From: an uncultured bacterium
GTDB lineage: Bacteria > Patescibacteriota > Minisyncoccia > Minisyncoccales > JAQTVQ01
Assembly: GCA_903839905.1 (NCBI GenBank)
Contig: CAIMDX010000070.1
Coordinates: 1 to 21,822, forward strand
Length of the DNA: 21,822 nt
Direction of reading: 5' to 3'
In this document: positions 7,186 to 12,836 of the stretch, one piece after another
How the letters are laid out: each line of letters opens with the position of its first letter
Numbering within the stretch: position 1 is the stretch's first letter
Position numbers and translations under genes: made by a program
The notes under the pieces: model-generated
Told to the model about the DNA's origin: nothing
The model's input: only the letters and a program-made list of their open reading frames with translations
The model's database searches: none

Positions 7186-8709
7186 CTATTTGTTATCTGA
7201 CTTTTGCTGGTTGCTTGAACCATCACGCCTTAAAAAAGCAGGAATCTCAAAAATCTTATCTTTTTCTTCTTCTCTTTCCGCCTGCTCTCTCTCTGCCTTT
7301 TTAATCTCCAAAGCATTCCTTCTTGGCTGGATCTTTTTTTCTAATTCGCCTTCAGTCATTTTTTCGGCATTATTTTCAATAAGCGGCTCGCCGTTGCTCT
7401 TGCTCCCTTTTTTCACAGAAGCCTTTCTCTTGTGGACAGCGCTCTTTGCTTTTTTCTCAACACTGCCGGTAGCTAAAATAGTAGCTTTAATAACATCTTT
7501 CAACGCCGGCGATTGGGATAAGCCAAAAATTATTTTGGCTTGCGGGGCGGTTGAATGGATCTTCTCGCTGATCGCCATCAGCTGCTCTAAAGAAATATTC
7601 CTGGAGCTTTCAATATTGAATAAAATATTCTCCGCCTGTGAAAAATTATAGTCTAAAATCGGGCTGATTAAAAGGGTTTTGGCAAAGTCTTCCAAGGTTC
7701 CTTTTTCTTTTTTTTGGCCGGCGGAAAGTTTTCCGTCCGCGGATTTAGCCGCTTTGGCAGGAACAGAATTTTTGACAAAAGCCGGAACAGAAGCCGAAAC
7801 CTGGGCAGTATTAAGATAAGCCGCTCTGCCTTTACCCTCAAGGGTGGTTTTAACATCAGCCCAGTCAATATTGATCAACCCAGGGACATAAATCACCCTT
7901 AAAAGGCCTTCCAAGGAATTGGCTATATGCTTGTTTAAAAGTGAAAGCGCGGCATGAAAAGGAGTATCTTCTTTGGTTAATTTAAAAATTTTATCGTTAG
8001 GCAGCACTAAAACGGCGTTCAGATTGCTTTGAATCTTTTCCAAAGCGTCTTGGGCTGACTTCAACTTGTCTTTGCCCTCGAACGCAAAAGGCAAAGTAAA
8101 AATGCCTAATGTTTTTGAGCCAAGATCATTGGCTATTTTGGCAAAAACCGGCGTGGCCCCGGTTCCCGTTCCTCCTCCCAGTGAAGAAATTAAAATAAAT
8201 AGGTCTTTTTTAGGAGTAAAAATACTTTTTATTCTTTCTTCTTCTTTCTTAGCGGCCGCCTCGCCGACCAAGCGATTGCGGCCCGTGCCCAGCCCCCTGG
8301 TCATTTCTTTTCCAAAAGCAAAAGAACTCACTCTTTTAGGCATAGCCTTCAAAGCCTGCGTATCGGTGTTGGCTGCCACAAAATCTATTTTTTTTGCAGA
8401 AAATTCCGCCAATCTTTGCGAAAGCTCGGACACGATATTTCCCCCGCCTCCCCCAATGCCGATAATTCTTACTTCTACTTTCTTTACTTCAAAAGGATCC
8501 AGCTTAAAATCATCCTCTTTTTTTATTTCCAACGATATTACTGGCTTTTCCGGCTTTAACAGCTCTTTTTTTGTTGGTTCTTTTTTCAGATTAGCAGCCA
8601 ATGCTCTCAATTTTGTTTTTTTAAAATTCCCAACTCTCACCTTTATTTTTAAGGCGTTTTTTTGAACTGGGCTTGTTTTCTTCTCTTTTTTGAATAACTT
8701 CTTAGACAT
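7186..8709 (-). CDS. ftsZ: FtsZ, tubulin-like cell-division GTPase, with N-terminal extension and internal insert
   Basis: Polymerises into the division ring. 507 residues from the ATG at 8707-8709; a TTG 15 codons upstream is less likely. Residues 1-78 are a Lys-rich extension. The GTPase domain starts at VRIIGIGGGGGNIV (81-94); the signature GGGTGTG is at 178-184; the T7 loop NIDWAD with catalytic Asp is at 280-285. A low-complexity insert (about 310-340, Ala/Lys/Gly-rich) replaces the usual GIGxA region. After the C-terminal subdomain, a charged linker (about 420-485) leads to FEIPAFLRR (487-495), close to the classical IPAFLR peptide that binds FtsA/SepF/ZipA-type partners. It follows the HIT gene by 51 nt. 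Divergent but clearly FtsZ, with all GTPase elements kept. Confidence 0.92.
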   Translation of the reverse strand: MSKKLFKKEKKTSPVQKNALKIKVRVGNFKKTKLRALAANLKKEPTKKELLKPEKPVISLEIKKEDDFKLDPFEVKKVEVRIIGIGGGGGNIVSELSQRLAEFSAKKIDFVAANTDTQALKAMPKRVSSFAFGKEMTRGLGTGRNRLVGEAAAKKEEERIKSIFTPKKDLFILISSLGGGTGTGATPVFAKIANDLGSKTLGIFTLPFAFEGKDKLKSAQDALEKIQSNLNAVLVLPNDKIFKLTKEDTPFHAALSLLNKHIANSLEGLLRVIYVPGLINIDWADVKTTLEGKGRAAYLNTAQVSASVPAFVKNSVPAKAAKSADGKLSAGQKKEKGTLEDFAKTLLISPILDYNFSQAENILFNIESSRNISLEQLMAISEKIHSTAPQAKIIFGLSQSPALKDVIKATILATGSVEKKAKSAVHKRKASVKKGSKSNGEPLIENNAEKMTEGELEKKIQPRRNALEIKKAEREQAEREEEKDKIFEIPAFLRRDGSSNQQKSDNK

Positions 8710-8760
8710 ATCTAGGTGTTTTCTTTCTTTTAAACAAAGGTTATACCAATTCAAAAAATT

Positions 8761-9177
8761 TTACCAGCGGATCTTCTTAACGGCCGCCTGCAGTTCCTCA
8801 AAAGAAACAGCCTTTGCTTTTTCAAACCACCATCTGTCCATCTCTATCCCATCGCCGTTTTTTCTTGGAATAATATGCAAATGAAAATGGAAAACGCCTT
8901 GTTCGGCCGCCTTGCCGCTGCGCTGCACTAAATTAACGCCTTCCGCCCCGAAAGCTTCTTTAAGTTTTAACGAGATTTTTTGCGCCGTTGCGGCCAGATT
9001 TTTTAAATCATCTTGATCTATATCAAAGATATCTTGAGCGTGTTTTTTGGGTATTAAAAGCGTATGCCCTTCAGCCAGAGGATTTAATTCAAGAAAAGCG
9101 AAAACTTTTTCGTCTTCATAAATTTTAGCTGACGGAATCTCGCCGCTGATTATCTTGCAAAAAATACAGTTTTCCAT
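8761..9177 (-). CDS. HIT-family nucleotide hydrolase (HinT-like)
   Basis: 138 residues. The histidine triad HFHLHII places His97, His99 and His101 (nucleophile) near the C-terminus. The N-terminus is typical, with CIFC (Cys4, Cys7) and IISGEIPSAKIYEDE. Family members hydrolyse phosphoramidate or nucleoside-monophosphate conjugates such as aminoacyl-AMP. Transcription probably starts at its own promoter, since a terminator (9231-9257) separates it from the DUF4342 gene and a -10 box lies exactly 6 nt before its ATG. The ftsZ gene follows and may be read from the same promoter. Confidence 0.95.
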   Translation of the reverse strand: MENCIFCKIISGEIPSAKIYEDEKVFAFLELNPLAEGHTLLIPKKHAQDIFDIDQDDLKNLAATAQKISLKLKEAFGAEGVNLVQRSGKAAEQGVFHFHLHIIPRKNGDGIEMDRWWFEKAKAVSFEELQAAVKKIRW

Positions 9178-9183
9178 ATCTTC

Positions 9184-9213
9184 ATTTTACCTATTTTTCG
9201 GTTTTTTAGCCAA
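9184..9213 (-). promoter_or_regulatory. Candidate leaderless promoter of the HIT gene
   Basis: Minus strand: -35 TTGGCT (9208-9213), 18-bp spacer, -10 TAAAAT (9184-9189), then GAAGAT and the ATG at 9177. It sits directly downstream of the DUF4342 terminator, as expected for a new transcription unit. Confidence 0.6.
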
Positions 9214-9230
9214 TTTCCGGTTGCGGCAAG

Positions 9231-9257
9231 AAAAAAACGCCTTTAAGGCGCTTTTTT
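9231..9257 (-). terminator. Rho-independent terminator after the DUF4342 gene
   Basis: Stem CGCCTT/AAGGCG (9238-9243 with 9245-9250), followed on the minus strand by seven T. The plus strand also has a T-run after the stem, so it could work in both directions. It closes the upstream unit ending with DUF4342. Confidence 0.85.
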
Positions 9258-9274
9258 CGTTTTTAGAAAATTTC

Positions 9275-9538
9275 TTAATCTTTTCTCTCCACCACCAATG
9301 TGCAACTGGTAAGAAAAGCAGCTAAGGCACCGACAGCAGCAAGTACTGGAGCTAAAACGGTGCCGACAACGGCCACGGTCAAAGGAAGCTCCATCAAAAC
9401 CTCGCCATCCTCCTTTTTTATAATAATTCTTCTGACATTGCCTTCCGCGATCAGCTCTTTAACTTTTTTCAAAAGCTCTCCTCCGGCGATTTTGAATTCT
9501 TCCCGTCTTGTTTCTTTCTTTATTTCTTTTTTTGCCAT
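9275..9538 (-). CDS. DUF4342 family small membrane protein
   Basis: 87 residues, matching the remembered pattern of DUF4342: basic start, FKIAGGELLKKVKELIAEGN (16-35), VRRIIIKKEDGEVLMELPLT, then a hydrophobic stretch of about 25 residues rich in Val, Ala and Leu (about 53-77), ending in CTLVVERKD. A single membrane segment or a buried helical hairpin is likely. Function is unknown for the family. It is the last gene before a terminator and follows another small membrane protein and a 7TM sensor stub, so these three may form an envelope-related unit (inference). Confidence 0.85.
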   Translation of the reverse strand: MAKKEIKKETRREEFKIAGGELLKKVKELIAEGNVRRIIIKKEDGEVLMELPLTVAVVGTVLAPVLAAVGALAAFLTSCTLVVERKD

Positions 9539-9582
9539 ATTTTCAAAAACCCGCGAGCCCGTAAAATTCCCGCGAAATTAGA

Positions 9583-9843
9583 TTAAAATTTTTGATTATC
9601 GCTTTTATCGCAACCGCAATCACAACTTGGATCCTTGCAATCGCACGAACCCGAATTATTCCCTCCCCAAAAATGAAAACGATTTTTCTTGGATTTGATT
9701 ATCAGCTTCAACCCGATAAACAAAAAGAACAAAGACCAGAAAATAAGCCCGAAATCAAGATTAATGACTATAATGCCTGCGCTTTTCAGCAAAGTTATCA
9801 AGCCAAGAGCAAGAAAAATAAAACCGAATATTATACCTACCAT
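9583..9843 (-). CDS. Two-helix membrane protein with Cys-rich tail
   Basis: 86 residues. Two hydrophobic segments, about 3-24 (GIIFGFIFLALGLITLLKSA) and 29-49 (LDFGLIFWSLFFLFIGLKLI), separated by a short turn, recall the LiaI/LiaF N-terminal transmembrane module (DUF5668-like). After a basic stretch (KSKKNRFHFW) the tail contains five Cys in CDCKDPSCDCGCDK, with interleaved Asp, which looks like a metal- or redox-binding site. No specific family is claimed. It lies between the 7TM sensor stub and the DUF4342 gene, with gaps of about 50 nt. Confidence 0.8.
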   Translation of the reverse strand: MVGIIFGFIFLALGLITLLKSAGIIVINLDFGLIFWSLFFLFIGLKLIIKSKKNRFHFWGGNNSGSCDCKDPSCDCGCDKSDNQKF

Positions 9844-9894
9844 AATTTTTAAAATTAAACTGATTATTGGCTATTTACATCTACAAACATAACA

Positions 9895-10914
9895 TTATTC
9901 AATCTTTTCTTCCATCTCCTTAATTTTATCCTTTAGCTCGGCCATGCGCACCTCCCGGCCGATGGTGAGCTTGTACCATTTCTCCAGCTCTGCAGCGCGA
10001 TCCTCGGCGACTTTTTTGCTTTGCTCCAATTCTTTGGTGCGTTCTTGGACTTTCTGCTCAAAGTTCTCTTTCGCATTGACCTCTCCCATTGTTGTTTTAA
10101 TCAATAAAAATCCTATAAAACAATAAATGATAAAAACCGCGCACTCAGCAATGACTAATTTATAATTAGGCATCAGAAAAGGGAGTATCAGAAGAATGAA
10201 ACCCATAAAAAAGACCAAAAATTCCGTAGCGATGATCTTTATGTCAAAAAGCTTATTTCTAATAATGGCTAAACCAATAAAGACTAAGTAAAATGGAACC
10301 AACAAATTAAAATAAAAAGGAATGGTAATATAGTCCAGTAAAAAATTGATTGATCCGGAGATAAACAAAAGCAAAAACCCCCAGAAAACGAACCTTATCT
10401 GCTGTTTTTTTAACGGGTCTAAGTTTTTTCTCCTTGATGCGGAATATAATCTATAAGAAAACCGGGAAACGGAAGCAATAAACCAAGCTATAAACGGATA
10501 ATATGCCCATCCGTAATCAAACAGATAATAACCCATGCTTGGCACGAATTCTCCCAAGCCTCGGAAGAAAAAATTAGTGAACAATATTAAAATAATGAAC
10601 ACAGCTCCGATAAAAGAATTAACGAGAAGAATCTTTTTTTCCTTTTGATAATCACCGATTAAGATAGTAAAAAAATAAGCGGTAAAAATCGGAATGAATA
10701 CGGATCCTATATCCATTATTTTTTCGGAAAATATGGCAATTTTTTGATCAGGAGTAAAACCGATCCCATAGCCGAAAAGCCATCCCACTAAGGAAAGGCT
10801 GGCCAGAAGCCAAAATTGGTTTAAAAAATTTTTTCTGTTAGTGATAAAAACGAAAAATCCTGCCAGCCCAGCCAGTATTCCGGAAACGAAAAGAATTGCC
10901 GGATATATTGCCAT
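9895..10914 (-). CDS. 7TM sensor-like membrane protein lacking a kinase domain
   Basis: 339 residues. Seven to nine hydrophobic segments run from residue about 3 to 275, in the style of the histidine-kinase N-terminal 7TM region (motifs such as FWLLASLSLVGWLFGYGIGF and YRLYSASRRK between helices). From about 278 a charged coiled coil follows (ENFEQKVQERTKELEQSKK, then AELEKWYKLTIGREVRMAEL), the kind of linker that normally joins a sensor to a PAS or HisKA domain. The protein then stops: no phospho-accepting His box and no ATP-binding HATPase. The downstream 52 nt show no continuation. It could signal through coiled-coil contacts or pair with a separate kinase; an orphan receiver lies 6 kb away. 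ATG at 10912-10914, with a TATAAT 8 nt upstream (10923-10928). Confidence 0.8.
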   Translation of the reverse strand: MAIYPAILFVSGILAGLAGFFVFITNRKNFLNQFWLLASLSLVGWLFGYGIGFTPDQKIAIFSEKIMDIGSVFIPIFTAYFFTILIGDYQKEKKILLVNSFIGAVFIILILFTNFFFRGLGEFVPSMGYYLFDYGWAYYPFIAWFIASVSRFSYRLYSASRRKNLDPLKKQQIRFVFWGFLLLFISGSINFLLDYITIPFYFNLLVPFYLVFIGLAIIRNKLFDIKIIATEFLVFFMGFILLILPFLMPNYKLVIAECAVFIIYCFIGFLLIKTTMGEVNAKENFEQKVQERTKELEQSKKVAEDRAAELEKWYKLTIGREVRMAELKDKIKEMEEKIE

Positions 10915-11041
10915 AAAATAATATTATATTAATTTTTATATAATTCCAGTTAAAACCTTTTCTTATGACTCTTGATCCGCAAATACAAGACTTAATGTCC
11001 GCCAGTTTCTGTTCTTACATTATCATACTGCCAATTTTCTT

Positions 11042-11575
11042 TCACCTATAAAAAACCTGGCCGTGCCCCGGACAGACTTTCATCCCCGGCGTTATTATTC
11101 CCGCCAATTTTTCCAGAGACTTGGTTATATCTTCGGCAGAGCCGCCTGGAAAATCAACCCTTCCATAAGAACCGTTGAAAAGCGTATCGCCGCTGAATAT
11201 AAATCCTTTTCCAAGCAAGCAAATGCTTCCTTGGCTATGGCCCGGGGTATGGATAACTTCCAGGCTTTCAACGCCTATTTTGATGATCTCTCCATCTTTT
11301 AAAAAATGGTCCGGCTCAAATGCTATAAAATTTTTTTCGTTTTCATGGATCAAAACCTTTGTATTGACCATTTCCTCTATCTCTTTATTGGCCAGTATAT
11401 GGTCAAAATGATAGTGGGTATTGATAATATATTTTACTACCGCTCCGGTTTTCTCTATTTCAGCTAAAATTTTCCGCGGCTCGCCGCCCGGGTCAATAAC
11501 CGCCATCTCTTTTCCTGAGATGAAAAGGTAGCAGTTGGTTTGAAGCTTGCCGACGATAATCTGCTTAATCTCCAT
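11042..11575 (-). CDS. Glyoxalase II-like metallo-beta-lactamase hydrolase
   Basis: 177 residues from the ATG at 11573-11575 (MEIKQIIVGKLQTNCYL, the usual family start); an upstream start would add 11 residues without homology. Metal motif THYHFDH (His54, His56, Asp58, His59), then HTPGHSQGSI, FSGDTLF and the C-terminal CPGHG supply the remaining ligands. It is the short class without the C-terminal substrate-binding domain of true glyoxalase II, so the substrate may be another thioester or a persulfide. YbaB lies 125 nt upstream, the space holding two palindromes. No obvious Shine-Dalgarno. Confidence 0.92.
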   Translation of the reverse strand: MEIKQIIVGKLQTNCYLFISGKEMAVIDPGGEPRKILAEIEKTGAVVKYIINTHYHFDHILANKEIEEMVNTKVLIHENEKNFIAFEPDHFLKDGEIIKIGVESLEVIHTPGHSQGSICLLGKGFIFSGDTLFNGSYGRVDFPGGSAEDITKSLEKLAGIITPGMKVCPGHGQVFYR

Positions 11576-11625
11576 TGTCTTAACTGAAATTAAAAATGAA
11601 AAAATCAAAAATCAAAATTTTGGTA

Positions 11626-11698
11626 TCCCGCCGCTGGCGGGATTATATATTATCGCGAAACGATACAATAATTTTCCCTGCCTACCGGCAGACAGGCA
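11626..11698. repeat. Two palindromes between ybaB and the MBL gene
   Basis: 11627-11641 is a perfect CCCGCC-GCT-GGCGGG hairpin. 11678-11697 reads CCTGCCTACCGGCAGACAGG, a family A palindrome ending 3 nt from the ybaB stop codon. On the minus strand both lie in the ybaB 3' region and could form 3'-end stems, but neither is followed by an uninterrupted T-run. Confidence 0.75.
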
Positions 11699-11700
11699 TA

Positions 11701-11964
11701 TTATAGTCCGAAATTTCCCATTTTGGACATTTTCTGCGCCAAGTTTGTTTGAACTTTGTGGATAGCGTCGTTAACGCAATCTTTAACAGCTCTTTCCTGC
11801 TGTTCAATGCCGAGTTCTGGATTCAATGTAATGTCTTCTATCTCCATTTTTCCGTTCACAACCACTTTGACGCCGTTCTTTTCTACTTCCACTCTTTCTT
11901 TTTTCAGTTGGTCCTGAATCTCTTTTAATTGTTTTAACTGCTTCAATTGATCAAACATTGACAT
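11701..11964 (-). CDS. YbaB/EbfC nucleoid-associated protein
   Basis: 87 residues, slightly shorter than E. coli YbaB (109). Layout fits the family: N-terminal helix MFDQLKQLKQLKEIQDQLKK, a central sheet with VEVEKNGVKVVVNGKMEI, then ITLNPELG and a C-terminal helix VKDCVNDAIHKVQTNLAQKM. Family members are dimers that bind DNA and shape the nucleoid. It is often beside dnaX and recR, but not here. Divergently transcribed from the tRNA-binding gene at 12140. A TAAGAT box sits 6 nt before the ATG (11971-11976), with TTGAAT at 11996-12001 (19-bp spacing), a possible weak leaderless promoter. Confidence 0.93.
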   Translation of the reverse strand: MSMFDQLKQLKQLKEIQDQLKKERVEVEKNGVKVVVNGKMEIEDITLNPELGIEQQERAVKDCVNDAIHKVQTNLAQKMSKMGNFGL

Positions 11965-12139
11965 AGTTTTATCTTAAAAAATTAAAATGCTTCTTATTCA
12001 ACTTCTCCATCTTACAAAAAATTACAAAGAAAATCAAAAAACCGAGGAAAGCCTATTTCCAATGTTTAAAAAATATTGTATCACTTAAAAATAACCATAA
12101 CCTTTCCTGCCTACCGACAGACAGGCATTTTTATTTTTT
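11965..12139. other. Divergent intergenic region, ybaB / tRNA-binding gene
   Basis: 175 bp holding the weak ybaB promoter candidate (11971-12001), AT-rich DNA and a family A palindrome (12106-12127). I could not identify a convincing -35/-10 pair for the plus-strand gene. Confidence 0.5.
12106..12127. repeat. Family A palindrome in the 5' leader of the tRNA-binding gene
   Basis: CCTGCCTACCGACAGACAGG followed by CA, then a T-rich run. It differs by one base from the copy at 11678-11697, 428 bp away. It ends 12 nt before the ATG at 12140, so a hairpin here would sit next to the translation start. Confidence 0.8.
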
Positions 12140-12490
12140 ATGAAGCCAACCATTGAATATCCGGATTTTGATAAAGCCGATTTAAGGATCGGCAAAATTT
12201 TAGAGTGCCTCCTTCCCGGATGGAGCGAAAAACTTTTTGAATTGAAAGTAGATTTCGGTTCGGAGATCGGCCAAAAAACAATCTTTGCCGGAATAAGAAA
12301 ACATTTTACACCCGAACAGCTTGTTAACAAAAAATGTGTTTTTGCCGCTAATCTGGCTGAACGCAAAATGGGCCAGGGAGTCAGCCAAGGAATGATGCTG
12401 GTAATAGTAGAAACGCTGGCCGACGGCACGGAAAAATTGGCTTTGACCGCGGTCAGCGATGAGATAAAAGAAGGTTCTATTCTAAGATAG
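12140..12490 (+). CDS. tRNA-binding OB-fold protein (MetRS C-terminal / CsaA-like)
   Basis: 116 residues, a stand-alone EMAP-type OB fold. Visible: DFDKADLRIGKILEC (9-23), LKVDFG, TIFAGIRKHFTPEQLVNKK, and the conserved core NLAERKMGQGVSQGMML with the SxGM-like turn. The same domain forms the C-terminal dimerisation and tRNA-binding part of many methionyl-tRNA synthetases and the free proteins Trbp111 and CsaA. Length and lack of a synthetase domain show it is free-standing. It could act in trans with a short MetRS or as a general tRNA-binding factor. The neighbouring metK also concerns methionine, but has its own promoter and riboswitch. Confidence 0.9.
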   Translation: MKPTIEYPDFDKADLRIGKILECLLPGWSEKLFELKVDFGSEIGQKTIFAGIRKHFTPEQLVNKKCVFAANLAERKMGQGVSQGMMLVIVETLADGTEKLALTAVSDEIKEGSILR

Positions 12491-12492
12491 CT

Positions 12493-12568
12493 CTAAAAAC
12501 TGGCAAAGCCCCTCCTCCGCTCTTGCGAGAGCTACGGCGGGCAAAGCCGGACCTTGACCAGTTTTTAG
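12493..12568 (+). repeat. Nested palindrome after the tRNA-binding gene (family B copy inside a hairpin)
   Basis: An 11-bp perfect inverted repeat, CTAAAAACTGG (12493-12503) and CCAGTTTTTAG (12558-12568), begins 2 nt after the stop codon. It encloses a family B palindrome (CCGCTCTTGCGAGAGC onward, about 12517-12540) flanked by direct repeats GGCAAAGCC at 12502-12510 and 12540-12548. The same 9-mer, inverted, accompanies the family B copy at 14119-14127, so it is probably part of the element. It may act as a 3'-end hairpin or terminator. Confidence 0.7.
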
Positions 12569-12586
12569 CCAATTCAAGAACTGTTG

Positions 12587-12615
12587 TTGACGAAAAACCG
12601 GAACCAAAATATAAT
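12587..12615 (+). promoter_or_regulatory. Sigma70-type promoter of the metK riboswitch unit
   Basis: -35 TTGACG (12587-12592), exactly 17-bp spacer, -10 TATAAT (12610-12615). The expected start near 12622 lies about 15 nt upstream of the SAM-I aptamer. This is the best promoter match in the window. Confidence 0.9.
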
Positions 12616-12636
12616 AGGAAAACAATAATTTAATAA

Positions 12637-12741
12637 GTTATCCGGAAGCGGCGAGAGATTTGGCTCTATGACCCGCTGGCAACCATCCCGAGACGACTCG
12701 AGAAAAGGTGCCAAATCCAACCCCGCACGGGGAAAGATAAA
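12637..12741 (+). ncRNA. SAM-I (S-box) riboswitch aptamer
   Basis: The conserved S-box order is visible. P1 TTATC (12638-12642) pairs with GATAA (12736-12740). AGCGGCGAGAGATTTGGCTC and then TATGACCCGCTGGCAACC (12646-12684) make P2 and the kink-turn/pseudoknot region. P3 is CGAG-ACGA-CTCG. The core GGTGCCAAATCC starts at 12707, and P4 is CCCC-GCAC-GGGG (12721-12732). In this family S-adenosylmethionine binding stabilises P1 and turns the downstream gene off. The downstream gene is metK, the enzyme that makes SAM, so this is direct product feedback. Confidence 0.93.
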
Positions 12742-12756
12742 TTAGCTTAAAGCTAG

Positions 12757-12781
12757 CTCTTCCTCGTGCGAAGGGTTTTTT
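12757..12781 (+). terminator. Riboswitch-controlled terminator in the metK leader
   Basis: Stem CTCTTC (12757-12762) with GAAGGG (12770-12775), loop CTCGTGC, then six T (12776-12781). An alternative 11-bp helix can form between 12724-12734 (CGCACGGGGAA, part of aptamer P4) and 12760-12770 (TTCCTCGTGCG), with one G-U pair. It would break both P4 and this terminator, so it is the likely antiterminator when SAM is low. Confidence 0.75.
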
Positions 12782-12797
12782 AATAATTAATGGTAAC

Positions 12798-12824
12798 CCG
12801 CCTTCGCTAAAGCTACGGCGAGGA
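12798..12824 (+). repeat. Family B palindrome overlapping the metK ribosome-binding region
   Basis: CCGCCTTCGCTAAAGCTACG followed by GCG (12798-12820). Its right end runs into GAGGA (12820-12824), the only Shine-Dalgarno-like stretch before metK, 12 nt from the ATG. The hairpin could partly mask ribosome access. Confidence 0.7.
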
Positions 12825-12836
12825 AAAGTAATATTC

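Noticed and set aside
7120..7188. Recoding of TAG as sense so FtsZ reads through into copy 2
   Set aside because: No other evidence of stop recoding in the window; copy 3 in the same region is frameshifted, which fits decay better. Kept only as a hypothesis in the findings.
10964..11047. Small plus-strand ORF of 27 codons (MTLDPQIQDLMSAS...) between the 7TM and MBL genes
   Set aside because: The start faintly resembles a pyridoxamine-oxidase-type N-terminus, but it is short, has no ribosome site, and runs against the local gene direction. Too weak to call a pseudogene.
12502..12548. GGCAAAGCC direct repeats as a transposon target-site duplication
   Set aside because: The same 9-mer is attached to another family B copy at 14119-14127, so it is more likely part of the element.
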